Assembly: GCF_048541825.1 (NCBI RefSeq)
Contig: NZ_CP183332.1
Span: 2,542,001-2,606,000, forward strand
Reading direction: 5' to 3'
Source: Caulobacter sp048541825
GTDB lineage: Bacteria > Pseudomonadota > Alphaproteobacteria > Caulobacterales > Caulobacteraceae
DNA length: 64,000 nt
Shown: one piece after another, positions 17,518 to 26,023 of the stretch
Layout of the letters: every line of letters starts with the position of its first letter
Position numbering within the stretch: the stretch's first letter is position 1
Position numbers and translations under genes: made by a program
Notes under the pieces: model-generated
Seen by the model: the letters and a program-made list of their open reading frames with translations, nothing else
Told to the model about the DNA's origin: nothing
Database searches by the model: none

Positions 17518-17546
17518 GCGCCGGACCGTCGAGGACGATCCGGCGC
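17518..17546 (-). terminator. Hairpin after the RTX gene
   Basis: GCGCCGGA and TCCGGCGC form an 8-bp stem with a 13-base loop, 10 bases beyond the RTX stop on the minus strand. It has no clear T tract, so it is a moderate prediction. Confidence 0.5.
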
Positions 17547-17555
17547 AAACCCTCA

Positions 17556-19088
17556 CTACAGGAAGCTGTCGTAGCTGATGGCCTCGAGACTGACGCCCGC
17601 CAGCAGGATCACATTCTCAAGCCCCGCGCCGCTCGGGTCGGCGTGTCCGCTGAACACATAGACGTCCGCTCCGACCTGGAAGGCGATGTATTCGTGGACC
17701 GTGCTGGGATAGGTCAGCATGGAATTCACCGTCGCCAGGGCGGAGGCGAAGCTGGCCGCGCTGCTCTCGACATAGCTGAAGCCAGCCGGGGCGTCGGAGA
17801 ACCTCAGCTCGTCCTGGGCTGTGAAGTCGGTGATGACGTCCACGCCGACGCCGGTCGTATCGATGGCCCTGGAATCGCCGTTGGCGAACACGAAGAAGTC
17901 CTTGTTATCGCCACCGGTGAGGCGATCCAGTCCCATCCCTCCGTTGAGCGTGTCCTGCCCGCCGCCGCCCTCCAGCGTGTCGTCGCCCACTGCACCAGAC
18001 AGGCCGTTAGCGTTAGCGTCGCCAGCAATGTGGTCGTTGAAATAGTCGCCAACCACCCCCTCAACAGACTGGATGGTCATGAAGTAGCCGGACGTCACTT
18101 CCTGGATGCCGGTGTTGGACAGATCCACTGTCACACCGACACCGGCCTGTGCATCAATGAAGGCCAGAATGTCTCGGCCCGCGCCGCCGTCAACGACGTC
18201 ATGGGCCCCGCCGAGAAGCAGCTCAAAGGTGTCATCGCCGTCACCACCGAGCATCGTGTCACCGACGTTGCTGCTCTGGATCCGGTCGTTGCCGGCCCCG
18301 CCCAACAGCATGGCTCCGACATTGATATCCGTGCCGAAGATAGCGAACGAGCCGACGATATCGTCGCCCTCACCGCCATCGATGTAGTCGGCGCCCCCAC
18401 GCCCCATGAGACTATCGTTGCCGGCCCCTCCGTCGATGTAGTTGTCGCCATAGGTGCCGAAAATGGTGTCGTCGAAACGCGTGCCGATCACGCTCTCGAT
18501 CGACACAAGCCTGTCCTGACCAGAGAGCCCTTCAGCGAAAGCCCCCTGGGGGCCCAGCAATTCGAGCAACACGCCGGAATCGAGGTCCGCGAAGCTGGCG
18601 ATGTCATCGCCCGCGCCGCCATCCAGCGTATCGTTGCCGGCGCCGCCCTGTAGAAAGTCGTCACCCGCCCCGCCCGAGAGGGCGTCGGCACCCGCACCGC
18701 CCACCAACGCATTGGGGCCGGCATTACCGATCAGCACGTCGTTGAAGGCCGAGCCATAGACGTTCTCGATCGAGACCAGCTTGTCGCTGCCGCCGCCCAG
18801 GGTGTTCTGCGAGGCCGTCAGGTTCAGATCGACCTTCACGCCCGAGGTCGCGTCTTCGTAGGCGGCCCAGTCGGCGCCCGCGCCGCCGTCGATGGTGTCG
18901 GAACCCGCGCCACCGAGGATGTAGTCTTCGCCGTCGCCGCCCAGCAGCGTGTCATTGCCCGCCATCCCGGCCAGGACGTCGTCGCCCGCGCCGCCGGTCA
19001 GCTTGTCGTTGCCGCCAAAGCCGTAAAGCGTATCCGCATCGGCGCCGCCCGTCAGGGTGTCAGCCTTTTCGCTACCGTTCAACAACAT
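17556..19088 (-). CDS. RTX repeat calcium-binding protein, probably type I secreted
   Basis: A 510-residue protein made almost entirely of glycine-rich nonapeptide repeats of the GGxGxDxLx type (for example LTGGAGDDVLAGMAGNDTLLGG near the N-terminus and again around residues 130-170). There are several blocks of these parallel beta-roll repeats separated by short non-repeat stretches. No N-terminal signal peptide is present, and the C-terminus ends in a hydrophobic/acidic stretch (LEAISYDSFL), as expected for type I secretion. No catalytic domain and no transporter genes are near. The GC content is slightly lower than its neighbours, and an AT-rich 150-base region precedes it. Confidence 0.88.
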   Translation of the reverse strand: MLLNGSEKADTLTGGADADTLYGFGGNDKLTGGAGDDVLAGMAGNDTLLGGDGEDYILGGAGSDTIDGGAGADWAAYEDATSGVKVDLNLTASQNTLGGGSDKLVSIENVYGSAFNDVLIGNAGPNALVGGAGADALSGGAGDDFLQGGAGNDTLDGGAGDDIASFADLDSGVLLELLGPQGAFAEGLSGQDRLVSIESVIGTRFDDTIFGTYGDNYIDGGAGNDSLMGRGGADYIDGGEGDDIVGSFAIFGTDINVGAMLLGGAGNDRIQSSNVGDTMLGGDGDDTFELLLGGAHDVVDGGAGRDILAFIDAQAGVGVTVDLSNTGIQEVTSGYFMTIQSVEGVVGDYFNDHIAGDANANGLSGAVGDDTLEGGGGQDTLNGGMGLDRLTGGDNKDFFVFANGDSRAIDTTGVGVDVITDFTAQDELRFSDAPAGFSYVESSAASFASALATVNSMLTYPSTVHEYIAFQVGADVYVFSGHADPSGAGLENVILLAGVSLEAISYDSFL

Positions 19089-19236
19089 CTGCCCATCCCC
19101 ACTCGCCCCAAACGGGCACGCGGCAAGGTTTAGTCAGGGCCAGACAGCATCAGAATCGGTTTCACTTGGAAGGGGAATATTAAGGGTAAATATCGCCCAG
19201 CTGCATTAACAAAACCAAGTATTCCACAGAACTGTT

Positions 19237-20184
19237 TCAGAATAGAATACCCTTCTCCAGCATTCCGTGCACGCCCTTTTCGCCATTCACCGTCTGGGTC
19301 ACCCGGAAATCCACGGCCAGCGAGCAGAACTGGTAGGCCTGCACCCGCGTGAGCGCAGAGCGGGCTGTGATGAAGTCGATCATGCCGCGCAGGGCCTGCT
19401 TCATGGCCAGGTCGAGATCCTCGTTGAAGCCCATGACGATGTAGTGGGTCTGGGTTTCGGCGCGGGGCCAGGTCGCCACCCCCAGATCGGCCGCCTTGTG
19501 CAGGACGAAGGTGAAGGTCCCGGTCAGGCCCATCTCCAGCGCGTTGACACAAACCTCGCCGTCGCCCTGCCGTCCGTGGCCGTCACCGACCGAGAAATTG
19601 GCTCCGGGAACCCAGACCGGCAGGAACAGGGTCGCGCCGGCCCCCAGCTCCTTGTTGTCCATGTTGCCGCCATGCTCGCGCGGCTCGCGACTGGACAGCC
19701 GGCCGTATTTCGCCGGCGGCGCCACGCCCATGGTGCCGAAGAAGGGCTTCAGCGGCAGGGTCGGGCCCCAGTCGGGCTTGCAGGTCCCGTCCGCGCGGTC
19801 GACGGCGATGTGGCTGACATAGCGCTCGGGAAAGTCTTCCGGCAGGGTTCCGGCCAGGGGCCGCACGGCGCAATAGCCCCAGTCGTTGTTGGGCTCGACC
19901 GCCTCGATCCGCACCTCCAGCGTGTCGCCGGGCTCGGCCCCGGCGATGGCCACCGGGCCGGTCAGGATGTGGGGGCCGATCCGCTCGGGCTTGCTGTCGT
20001 GGATCGCCCGCAGGGCCGGCGGGATCGTCAGGCCGCTGCCCTCGCCCGGCATCACCTCTACGCCGCCCGAGACGCAGTCGAAGGTGACGCTGTCGCCCGA
20101 GGCGATGGTCAGCACAGGATTGAACGCCGCGTCGAACATGCCAAAGCGGATGGTGTCGGGGGTCGAGGCGAGGTGGTGGCGCAT
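19237..20184 (-). CDS. Acetamidase/formamidase family protein
   Basis: About 315 residues from ATG 20184; a TTG one codon upstream is also possible. FmdA/AmdA family: TGPVAIAGAEPGDTLEVRIE, HIAVDRADGTCKPDWGP, REHGGNMDNKELGAGATLFLPVWVPGANFSVGDGHGRQGDGEV. The EHGGNMD and GDGHGRQGDGE segments carry the likely metal-binding residues. The family hydrolyses small amides such as formamide or acetamide. Placed divergently from the HpxX/AtzE/HpxZ-like genes and sharing their operator motif, it may hydrolyse oxamate or a similar purine-derived amide; that is inference. Confidence 0.88.
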   Translation of the reverse strand: MRHHLASTPDTIRFGMFDAAFNPVLTIASGDSVTFDCVSGGVEVMPGEGSGLTIPPALRAIHDSKPERIGPHILTGPVAIAGAEPGDTLEVRIEAVEPNNDWGYCAVRPLAGTLPEDFPERYVSHIAVDRADGTCKPDWGPTLPLKPFFGTMGVAPPAKYGRLSSREPREHGGNMDNKELGAGATLFLPVWVPGANFSVGDGHGRQGDGEVCVNALEMGLTGTFTFVLHKAADLGVATWPRAETQTHYIVMGFNEDLDLAMKQALRGMIDFITARSALTRVQAYQFCSLAVDFRVTQTVNGEKGVHGMLEKGILF

Positions 20185-20206
20185 CAAGTAAGCCTTTTCT
20201 TACAAG
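20185..20206. promoter_or_regulatory. Candidate purine-regulon operator, fmdA
   Basis: CAAGTAAG, six bases, CTTACAAG: the clearest dyad of the set, exact GTAAG-N6-CTTAC. It lies immediately upstream of the fmdA ATG and spans its ribosome-binding region, so a bound regulator would block transcription. Half-site AAGTAAG recurs at 10365, 20389 and 30316. Confidence 0.6.
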
Positions 20207-20388
20207 CACCCATCTCGACGCCCATCCGGCGCCAGACCCAAGGCCCGCGCCGCGTCGCCCCGGCCGATTGCCTCAAGGCGCCCTTGCAGCGGGCGTTTGG
20301 CGCGCAGACTGTCTCCCAGACGTGCGCCCCCGCGCGCCGGGCCGCCCAGGCACGGCCGCACTAGCGCGGCCCCACGACGCCGGTATAT

Positions 20389-20406
20389 GAAGAATTTTCT
20401 TACTTA
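20389..20406. promoter_or_regulatory. Candidate purine-regulon operator, hpxX-like operon
   Basis: Read on the minus strand: AAGTAAG, four bases, then TTCTTCA. It overlaps a TATATGA AT-rich stretch likely to be the -10 region and ends just before the AGGGAGGG ribosome-binding site of the gene at 20423. With the fmdA operator it brackets the 235-base divergent control region, in which I see no other feature. Confidence 0.55.
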
Positions 20407-20422
20407 GGGAGGGCGCCCCACG

Positions 20423-20647
20423 ATGGCGATCGACGCGGCGCTCAAGGCCTTTCTCGACCTCACCGACGGCGACGTCGCGGCCTATGCCGACGCGCGGGCG
20501 GCCGAGATCGGCCTGACCTTGCCGGAGCCGACCCTGGCCGCCGTGCGCGAGAACCTGGCCCTGCTGCGCACCCAGACCGCCCTGTTCGTCGCCGCCCTGG
20601 ACGGCCGCGCCGGCCAAGACCTTCCAGCCATGACCTTTCAGCCATGA
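20423..20647 (+). CDS. AtzG/HpxX-like DUF4089 small subunit
   Basis: A 74-residue protein with the DUF4089 pattern: an acidic helical N-terminus (ALKAFLDLTDGDVAAYADARAAEIGLTL) and PEPTLAAVRENLALLRTQTALFVAALDG. Known AtzG proteins form a tight complex with the amidase AtzE and complete its active site; Klebsiella HpxX is the counterpart in oxalurate metabolism. The start has a strong AGGGAGGG site. The stop overlaps the amidase start (ATGA), consistent with equimolar subunits. Confidence 0.85.
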   Translation: MAIDAALKAFLDLTDGDVAAYADARAAEIGLTLPEPTLAAVRENLALLRTQTALFVAALDGRAGQDLPAMTFQP

Positions 20648-22038
20648 GCTTTCCCAGCGTCGTCGAGATCGCCGGCGAGGTCCGCGCCGGCCGCGTCACC
20701 GCCCGGGCCGTCACCCAGGCCACCCTGTCGCGCATCGGCAGGCGCAACGGCGCGATCAACGCCTTCACCGTCGTGCTGACCGAGCGGGCTCTGGCCCAGG
20801 CCGACCGGGTGGACGCTGCCCTCGCCGCCGGAGCGCCGGTCGGGCCGCTGGCCGGCGTGCCCTTCGCGGTCAAGAACCTGTTCGACATCGCGGGCCTGCC
20901 CACCCTGGCCGGCTCGAAGATCCGCCGCAGTGCGGCTCCGCCCTCACGCGACGCGACCCTGGTCCAGCGGCTGGAGGCGGCCGGCGCCATCCTGGTCGGC
21001 GCGCTGAACATGGACGAGTTCGCCTATGGCTTCGTCACCGAGAACGCCCATGACGGCCCGACCCACAATCCCCACGATCTGAGCCGCATCGCCGGCGGCT
21101 CGTCGGGCGGTTCGGCGGCAGCGGTGGCGGCGGGCCTGGCGCCCCTGACCCTGGGCTCGGACACCAACGGCTCGATCCGCATTCCCGCCAGCCTGTGCGG
21201 GGTGTTTGGCCTCAAGCCCACCTATGGCCGTCTGTCACGCCAGGGCGTGTTTCCGTTCGTCGAGAGCCTGGACCACGTCGGCGCCTTCGCGCGGTCGATC
21301 GAAGACCTGGCCCTGGCTTATGACGTCCTGCAGGGGCCGGACGTCGAGGGCGACCACATCTGCGTTCGCGCCGCCGAGCCGGTGTCCGAAACGCTGGCCG
21401 TCCTGGCCGACGGCCCGCTGCGGGTCGGCGTGCTGGGCGGCTGGTTCGCCCAGGGCGCGTTTCCCGAAGTGCTGGAGGCGCTGGCCATCGTGGCCCAGGC
21501 GCTGGGGGCCAGGGACCGCGTGATCCTGCCCGGCGCTCAGGCCGCCCGCGCCGCCGCCTTCTGTTTGACTGCCGTCGAGGGCGGACATCTGCACCTTGCC
21601 GACCTGAAGACCTCGGCCATGGACTACGATCCCGCCGTCCGCGACCGCCTGCTGGCCGGAGCCCTGCTGCCGGAAGGCGTGGCCCAGGCCGCCCAGCGCT
21701 ATCGCACGATCTTCCGCGACGAGGTCGCCCGCGCCTTCGAACGCTTCGATATCCTGCTGGCCCCGTCGTCGGTCTGTCCCGCCCCCGGCATCGGCCAGGC
21801 GACGATGGAGATGGGCGGCCAGCAGGTTTCCGTCCGCAAGAACCTGGGCGCCTTCACCCAGCCGATCAGCTATATCGGCCTGCCCGTGCTGGCCGCGCCG
21901 GTGAACCGCCCGGGCCAGCTGCCCATCGGCGTCCAGATCATCGCCCCGGCGTGGCGCGAGGACCTGGCCCTGGCCGCCGGCCTGAAGCTGCAAAGGCTGG
22001 GCGTCCTGGCCGCCCATGCGCCGGGAGGTCCGCTGTGA
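20644..22038 (+). CDS. AtzE-like amidase, candidate oxalurate/ureido hydrolase
   Basis: A 464-residue amidase-signature enzyme. VPFAVKNLFDIAGLPTLAGSK supplies the catalytic Lys, HNPHDLSRIAGGSSGGSAAAVAAG the Ser-Gly-Gly-Ser-Ser-Gly motif with the cis-Ser, and LGSDTNGSIRIPASLCGVFGLKPTYGR the nucleophile Ser. It is most similar in context to AtzE and HpxY, which pair with a DUF4089 subunit and a DUF3225 protein. In a purine cluster with PucG, the likely substrate is oxalurate or a related ureido acid, not a triazine product. The stop overlaps the hpxZ start (GTGA). Confidence 0.87.
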   Translation: MSFPSVVEIAGEVRAGRVTARAVTQATLSRIGRRNGAINAFTVVLTERALAQADRVDAALAAGAPVGPLAGVPFAVKNLFDIAGLPTLAGSKIRRSAAPPSRDATLVQRLEAAGAILVGALNMDEFAYGFVTENAHDGPTHNPHDLSRIAGGSSGGSAAAVAAGLAPLTLGSDTNGSIRIPASLCGVFGLKPTYGRLSRQGVFPFVESLDHVGAFARSIEDLALAYDVLQGPDVEGDHICVRAAEPVSETLAVLADGPLRVGVLGGWFAQGAFPEVLEALAIVAQALGARDRVILPGAQAARAAAFCLTAVEGGHLHLADLKTSAMDYDPAVRDRLLAGALLPEGVAQAAQRYRTIFRDEVARAFERFDILLAPSSVCPAPGIGQATMEMGGQQVSVRKNLGAFTQPISYIGLPVLAAPVNRPGQLPIGVQIIAPAWREDLALAAGLKLQRLGVLAAHAPGGPL

Positions 22039-22451
22039 TCCTCAACAACCCCGTGGTGCTGGCCCAGGTCGCCGAGGCCGTCGACGCCTATGAGGCGGCC
22101 CTGATGGCCAACGATGTCGAGGCCCTGGACGGCGCGTTCTGGAACTCGCCGCACACCGTGCGGCTGGGCGTGGCCGAGAACCTGTATGGCTTGGACGAGA
22201 TCGCCGCCTTCCGCGTCGGCCGGGCTGGCGGCTCGCCGCCGCGCACCCGGCTGCGCACCGAGATCACCACCTTCGGCGATGACTTCGCCATCGCCAATGT
22301 CGAGTTTCAGCGCGACGGGTCCGACAGGATCGGCCGCCAGAGCCAGACCTGGATCCGCACGGCGGACGGCTGGAAAGTCGCCTCCGCCCATGTCTCCCTG
22401 ATGCAGGCCGGCGCCGACCAGCGCCTCGCGCCAACGACAGAAAGCCGCTAG
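22035..22451 (+). CDS. hpxZ: Oxalurate catabolism protein HpxZ-like (DUF3225, NTF2-like fold)
   Basis: A 138-residue protein from GTG 22035, overlapping the amidase stop. The sequence runs VDAYEAALMANDVEALDGAFWNSP, LRTEITTFGDDFAIANVEF and RQSQTWIRTADGWKVASAHVS, an NTF2-like small alpha+beta domain. This is the DUF3225 family that includes HpxZ of Klebsiella and AtzH. It always accompanies the AtzE-like amidase in such clusters. A small-domain hydrolase or decarboxylase role is known for AtzH; here the reaction is inferred to act in oxalurate breakdown. Confidence 0.85.
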   Translation: MILNNPVVLAQVAEAVDAYEAALMANDVEALDGAFWNSPHTVRLGVAENLYGLDEIAAFRVGRAGGSPPRTRLRTEITTFGDDFAIANVEFQRDGSDRIGRQSQTWIRTADGWKVASAHVSLMQAGADQRLAPTTESR

Positions 22452-22460
22452 AGCCTGCCC

Positions 22461-23423
22461 ATGACGCACAAGATCATTTTCGACACCGACCCCGGCATCG
22501 ACGACGCCATGGCCCTGCTGTTCATCGCGGCCAGCCCGGCCCTGGACCTGCTGGCCATCACCACGATCTTCGGCAATGCCGACATCGAGACCACCACCCG
22601 CAACGCGCTCTATCTGAAGCAGCGCTTCGGTCTGGCCGCGCCGGTGTTCAAGGGAACCGACAAGCCCCTGACCCGGCCGCGCAACCCTTCGCCCACCTTC
22701 GTGCACGGCGAGAACGGCCTGGGCGACGTCGAACTGACCGGGCTGGTTCCCGCCCAGCCAGAGGCCAAGCCGGCCCATCAGGCGATCATCGATCTCGCCC
22801 GCCAGCATCCGGGCGAGGTGACCCTGGTCGCGGTCGGCCCCCTGACCAACCTGGCCCTGGCCCTACAGGCCGACCCAGAAGTCGCGACCCTGCTCAAGGC
22901 CGTGGTGATCATGGGCGGCGCGTTCGGCCTTGCCGGCAAGCCAGGCAATGTCACCCCGGTGGCCGAGGCCAATATCTGGAATGATCCGGAGGCCGCCGAC
23001 CAGGTCTTCACCGCGCCCTGGTCCCTGACCGCCATCAGCCTGGACGTGACCACCCAGGTGGTGATGTCGCCGGCCTATATGGACGCGCTGGAGGCCTCGG
23101 CCGGCGCCGCCGGCCAGTTTCTCAACGAAATCTCCAAGCCCTATGCCGCCTTCTACGGAAGCCGCGACGGCATCGAGGGCTGCTGCGTGCATGACGCGGC
23201 GGCGGTGGCGTACGTGATCGACCCGTCGCTTTTCACGGTGCGTCGCGGCTCGGTTCGCGTGCTGACCGAGGGCATCGCCCTGGGCCAGACCTGCCTGAAG
23301 GCCGAGGGCGAACTGTTTGGGCCGTCGGCCTGGGATGACCAGCCGATCCAGGCGGTGAGTGTGGCCGTGGATGAGGCGGGGTTGCTGAAGCTTTATGCCG
23401 AGACGATGAGGGCCTCGGCCTAA
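22461..23423 (+). CDS. Inosine/uridine-preferring nucleoside hydrolase
   Basis: A 320-residue nucleoside hydrolase with the N-terminal calcium-binding signature HKIIFDTDPGIDDAMALLF, the NADIETTTRNA segment, VGPLTNLALAL, IMGGAF and NIWNDPEAADQVF. The C-terminal CCVHDAAAVAYVIDP supplies the His/Asp pair near the nucleoside. It hydrolyses ribonucleosides to base plus ribose, feeding xanthine or guanine into the pathway. It is the last gene of the hpxX-like operon, 9 bases after hpxZ. Confidence 0.94.
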   Translation: MTHKIIFDTDPGIDDAMALLFIAASPALDLLAITTIFGNADIETTTRNALYLKQRFGLAAPVFKGTDKPLTRPRNPSPTFVHGENGLGDVELTGLVPAQPEAKPAHQAIIDLARQHPGEVTLVAVGPLTNLALALQADPEVATLLKAVVIMGGAFGLAGKPGNVTPVAEANIWNDPEAADQVFTAPWSLTAISLDVTTQVVMSPAYMDALEASAGAAGQFLNEISKPYAAFYGSRDGIEGCCVHDAAAVAYVIDPSLFTVRRGSVRVLTEGIALGQTCLKAEGELFGPSAWDDQPIQAVSVAVDEAGLLKLYAETMRASA

Positions 23424-23426
23424 GAT

Positions 23427-23533
23427 CCTCCCCTCTCGGGGGAGGTGGCCCGAAGGGCCGGAGGGGGCAGCGCGGCCTATGCCGCATTAACCCCATCAGT
23501 CGCCCCGCGACAGCTCCCCCAAGGGGGGAGCAT
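23427..23533. repeat. Palindromic repeat between converging genes
   Basis: An element of about 107 bases: CTCCCCTCTCGGGGGAG at the left and CTCCCCCAAGGGGGGAG at the right, with interior GGCCCGAAGGGCCGGAGGGGGCA. It is the same family as 13153 and 25844. Here it lies between the convergent nucleoside hydrolase and guaD genes and probably acts as a bidirectional terminator. Confidence 0.82.
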
Positions 23534-23541
23534 CTACCCTT

Positions 23542-24840
23542 TCAGCGCGCGTGCCGCAGGCGCCCGGCCAGATAGGTCCGCTCGACCACCCGGTCATCGC
23601 CCAGCACGGTCAGGGCGAACAGCCGGTTCTCCAGGCTGCGGTCACCGGCCAGGCGTCTCGTCAGGAGCGGCGTGGCGGCCAGGTCCAGCACCAGGAAATC
23701 GGCCTCCTTGCCGGGCGCCAGATTGCCGATTCGGTCGCCCAGATCCAGCGCCCGCGCGCCGCCCAGGGTGGCCAGATACAGGGCGTGGAACGGATCCAGC
23801 GCCGTCCCGCGCAGCTGGCCCACCTTGTAGGCTTCGCCGAGGGTGTGAAGGATCGAAAAGGTCGTCCCCGCCCCCACATCGGTGCCGATGCCCACCTTGA
23901 CCCCGTGGGCGCAGGCGGCCTCCAGCGGGAACAGACCCGAGCCCAGAAACAGGTTTGAGGTCGGGCAGAAGGCCACCGCTCCGCCCTTGGCCGCCAGCCG
24001 CGCGAACGCCTCGCCCTTCAGGTGCACGCAGTGGGCGAAGACCGAGCGCGGGCCCAGCAGGCCAAAGCGGTCATAGACGTCCAGATAGTCCGTCGCTTGC
24101 GGAAACAGCGCCGCCGTCTCGTCGATCTCGCGCTGGTTTTCCGACAGATGGGTCTGCATCCAGACCCCGGGGTTGGCCGCCAGCAACTCGCCGGCCATGG
24201 CCAGTTGCGCGTCGGTGCAGCTGATGGCGAAGCGCGGGGTGACGGCGTAGCCCAGCCGCCCCTTGCCGTGCCAGTCGGCGATCAGGCCTTCCATGTCGGC
24301 GCGGCTGGACTCGACAGTGTCGGTCAGGCCGTCGGGCGCGTTGCGATCCATCAGCGACTTGCCGGCGATGAGCCGCATGTCACGCGACAGCGCCGCCCGG
24401 AACAGCGCCTCGACCGAACCCTTGTGCACCGAGCCGAACACCAGCGCCGTGGTGGTGCCATTGCGCAGCAGCTCGTCGACGAAGAACTCGGCGGCTTCGG
24501 TGGCATGGTCGGGATCGGCGAAGGCGGCCTCGGCCGGGAAGGTGTGCTGCTCCAGCCAGTCCAGCAGCTGCGCGCCATGGGCGGCGATGATGTCGACCTG
24601 CGGGAAGTGGATGTGGGTGTCGATGAAGCCGGAGGTGATCAGCTTGCCGGTCAGGTCCTCGACCGGCGTGTCGCCGATCAGATCCGACAGCGCCGCCCAG
24701 TCGCCGCAGGCCACGACATGACCGTCCTCGACCAGCAGCAGGCCGTCCTCGTGGAAGGCGACAGCCTCCGCGTTCTTGGTCGGCCCATCCCTGCCGGGAT
24801 CGTCCAGCAGGTGGAGGATCGACGCCCTATAGGCTTGCAA
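23542..24840 (-). CDS. guaD: Guanine deaminase
   Basis: A 432-residue zinc amidohydrolase. SGFIDTHIHFPQVDIIAAHG has the HxH metal motif, and THLSENQREI, AHCVHL and GIGTDVGAGTTFSILHTL give the remaining ligands. SNLFLGSGLFPLEAA is typical of guanine deaminase. It converts guanine to xanthine for XdhABC. The start is a TTG at 24840 with GAGGA eight bases upstream, overlapping the xdhC end by 14 bases. It is the last gene of the uraH-xdh-guaD unit. Confidence 0.94.
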   Translation of the reverse strand: MQAYRASILHLLDDPGRDGPTKNAEAVAFHEDGLLLVEDGHVVACGDWAALSDLIGDTPVEDLTGKLITSGFIDTHIHFPQVDIIAAHGAQLLDWLEQHTFPAEAAFADPDHATEAAEFFVDELLRNGTTTALVFGSVHKGSVEALFRAALSRDMRLIAGKSLMDRNAPDGLTDTVESSRADMEGLIADWHGKGRLGYAVTPRFAISCTDAQLAMAGELLAANPGVWMQTHLSENQREIDETAALFPQATDYLDVYDRFGLLGPRSVFAHCVHLKGEAFARLAAKGGAVAFCPTSNLFLGSGLFPLEAACAHGVKVGIGTDVGAGTTFSILHTLGEAYKVGQLRGTALDPFHALYLATLGGARALDLGDRIGNLAPGKEADFLVLDLAATPLLTRRLAGDRSLENRLFALTVLGDDRVVERTYLAGRLRHAR

Positions 24841-25840
24841 CGGCCAGATCCTCGTCGTTGGAAATTCGGGCCGCTTCCAGCCGCATCAGCAGGTCGGCAG
24901 CCACCGAGACGGCGATCACCTCGGGGGCCTTGCTCTTGAGATGCGGCAGACCGATCGGACAGGTCAGGCGGGTGAGCGCGGCTTCCGAGAAGCCGTCATC
25001 GCGCAGCCGGCTCATGAACCGGGCGCGCTTGGTCTTCGAGCCGATCAGGCCCAGATAGCCGAACCCGCCGCCGGCCAACCCGGCCGAGGCCAGGGCGTAA
25101 TCGAGGCCATGGTCGTGGGTGAAAATCAGGCCATAGGCGTCGCCGCCAGCGCCCATGGCGGCGGCGGCCATCTCGGCCGGCTCGAGCACGGTGACACCGG
25201 GAAGGTCGGCGGTCTCGGGTCGGCTGTCGAACCAGGACAGCTTGAACGGCAGCGGCGCGAAGGCGCGGGCGACGGCCTGTCCGACATGGCCGGCGCCGAA
25301 CAGCAGCAGCGGCGGACGCGGGGCGTCGTTACGCTCGACCAGTTCGTCGCCCAGCGCGGGGCCGGCGCCGCGCGCCGTAGCCTGGGCTCCGGCCAAGGTG
25401 ACCGGCGGGGCTTCCGAACTGGCGGTGATCGGGGCAACGGTCTTGGTCAGCAGGCCCGGATCGAAGCGGGTGCGGACCTCGAACGGCTGGGCGGCGTCCA
25501 TGCGGCGGGCGGCGGCGGTCAGCCAGTCGCGGCTGGCGGGCTCGACCCGCTCGATCAGCAGCCGCACGCGACCGCCGCAGCACTGGGCCAGCAGCGGGCC
25601 CAGCGGATAGTCCTGGATGGCAAAGCTGGCCTGCGAGCCGCTCAGCATCCTGCGCGCCTGGCGGGTCGCCTGATGCTCCAGATTGCCGCCGCCTATGGTG
25701 CCCGACTGCCCGCTGCCCCAGACCACCATCTTGGTCCCGGCTTCACGCGGGGCCGAGCCCTCGGTGGCGAGGACGGTGACCAGGGCGGCGGGTTGGTTCT
25801 CGCCGATACGGGCCAGGGCGGAACGAGCCCAGTTGCTCAT
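24827..25840 (-). CDS. xdhC: Xanthine dehydrogenase accessory protein XdhC
   Basis: A 337-residue chaperone that inserts sulfurated molybdenum cofactor into xanthine dehydrogenase. The N-terminal domain has LVTVLATEGSAPREAGTKMVV and QCCGGRVRLLIERV with the conserved Cys pair. The C-terminal Rossmann domain has LLLFGAGHVGQAVARAFAPLPF, and YLGLIGSKTKRARFMSRLRDDG is the family signature. Its likely ribosome-binding site (GGGAGAGGG) lies within the end of the palindromic repeat at 25844-26007. Confidence 0.94.
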   Translation of the reverse strand: MSNWARSALARIGENQPAALVTVLATEGSAPREAGTKMVVWGSGQSGTIGGGNLEHQATRQARRMLSGSQASFAIQDYPLGPLLAQCCGGRVRLLIERVEPASRDWLTAAARRMDAAQPFEVRTRFDPGLLTKTVAPITASSEAPPVTLAGAQATARGAGPALGDELVERNDAPRPPLLLFGAGHVGQAVARAFAPLPFKLSWFDSRPETADLPGVTVLEPAEMAAAAMGAGGDAYGLIFTHDHGLDYALASAGLAGGGFGYLGLIGSKTKRARFMSRLRDDGFSEAALTRLTCPIGLPHLKSKAPEVIAVSVAADLLMRLEAARISNDEDLAVASL

Positions 25841-25843
25841 TTG

Positions 25844-26007
25844 CCCTCTCCCAGAGGGAGAGGGAGGGGCCCGCGTCCGCAGGACGTGGGAGGGTGAGGG
25901 GTTACAACGCGTCCGGACAAGGCAGAGCGGCGCGCCGGCTGCCAGCGTAACCCCTCACCCTCCCAACGCTGCGCATTGGGCCCCTCCCTCTCCCTATGGG
26001 AGAGGGT
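25844..26007. repeat. Long palindromic repeat between xdhB and xdhC
   Basis: An inverted repeat of about 164 bases: CCCTCTCCCAGAGGGAGAGGG / CCCTCTCCCTATGGGAGAGGG at the ends, then GAGGGGCC-type arms, and an inner TGGGAGGGTGAGGGGTTAC / GTAACCCCTCACCCTCCCA pair. It fills the gap in the xdh operon, and on the minus strand its end gives GGGAGAGGGCAA directly before the xdhC ATG. Confidence 0.88.
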
Positions 26008-26023
26008 TTTCGAAAGCGCGGCC

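Noticed and set aside
17556..19088. Periodic repeats that could suggest a CRISPR array
   Set aside because: They are in-frame RTX nonapeptide repeats of varying sequence within one coding region; no spacers.
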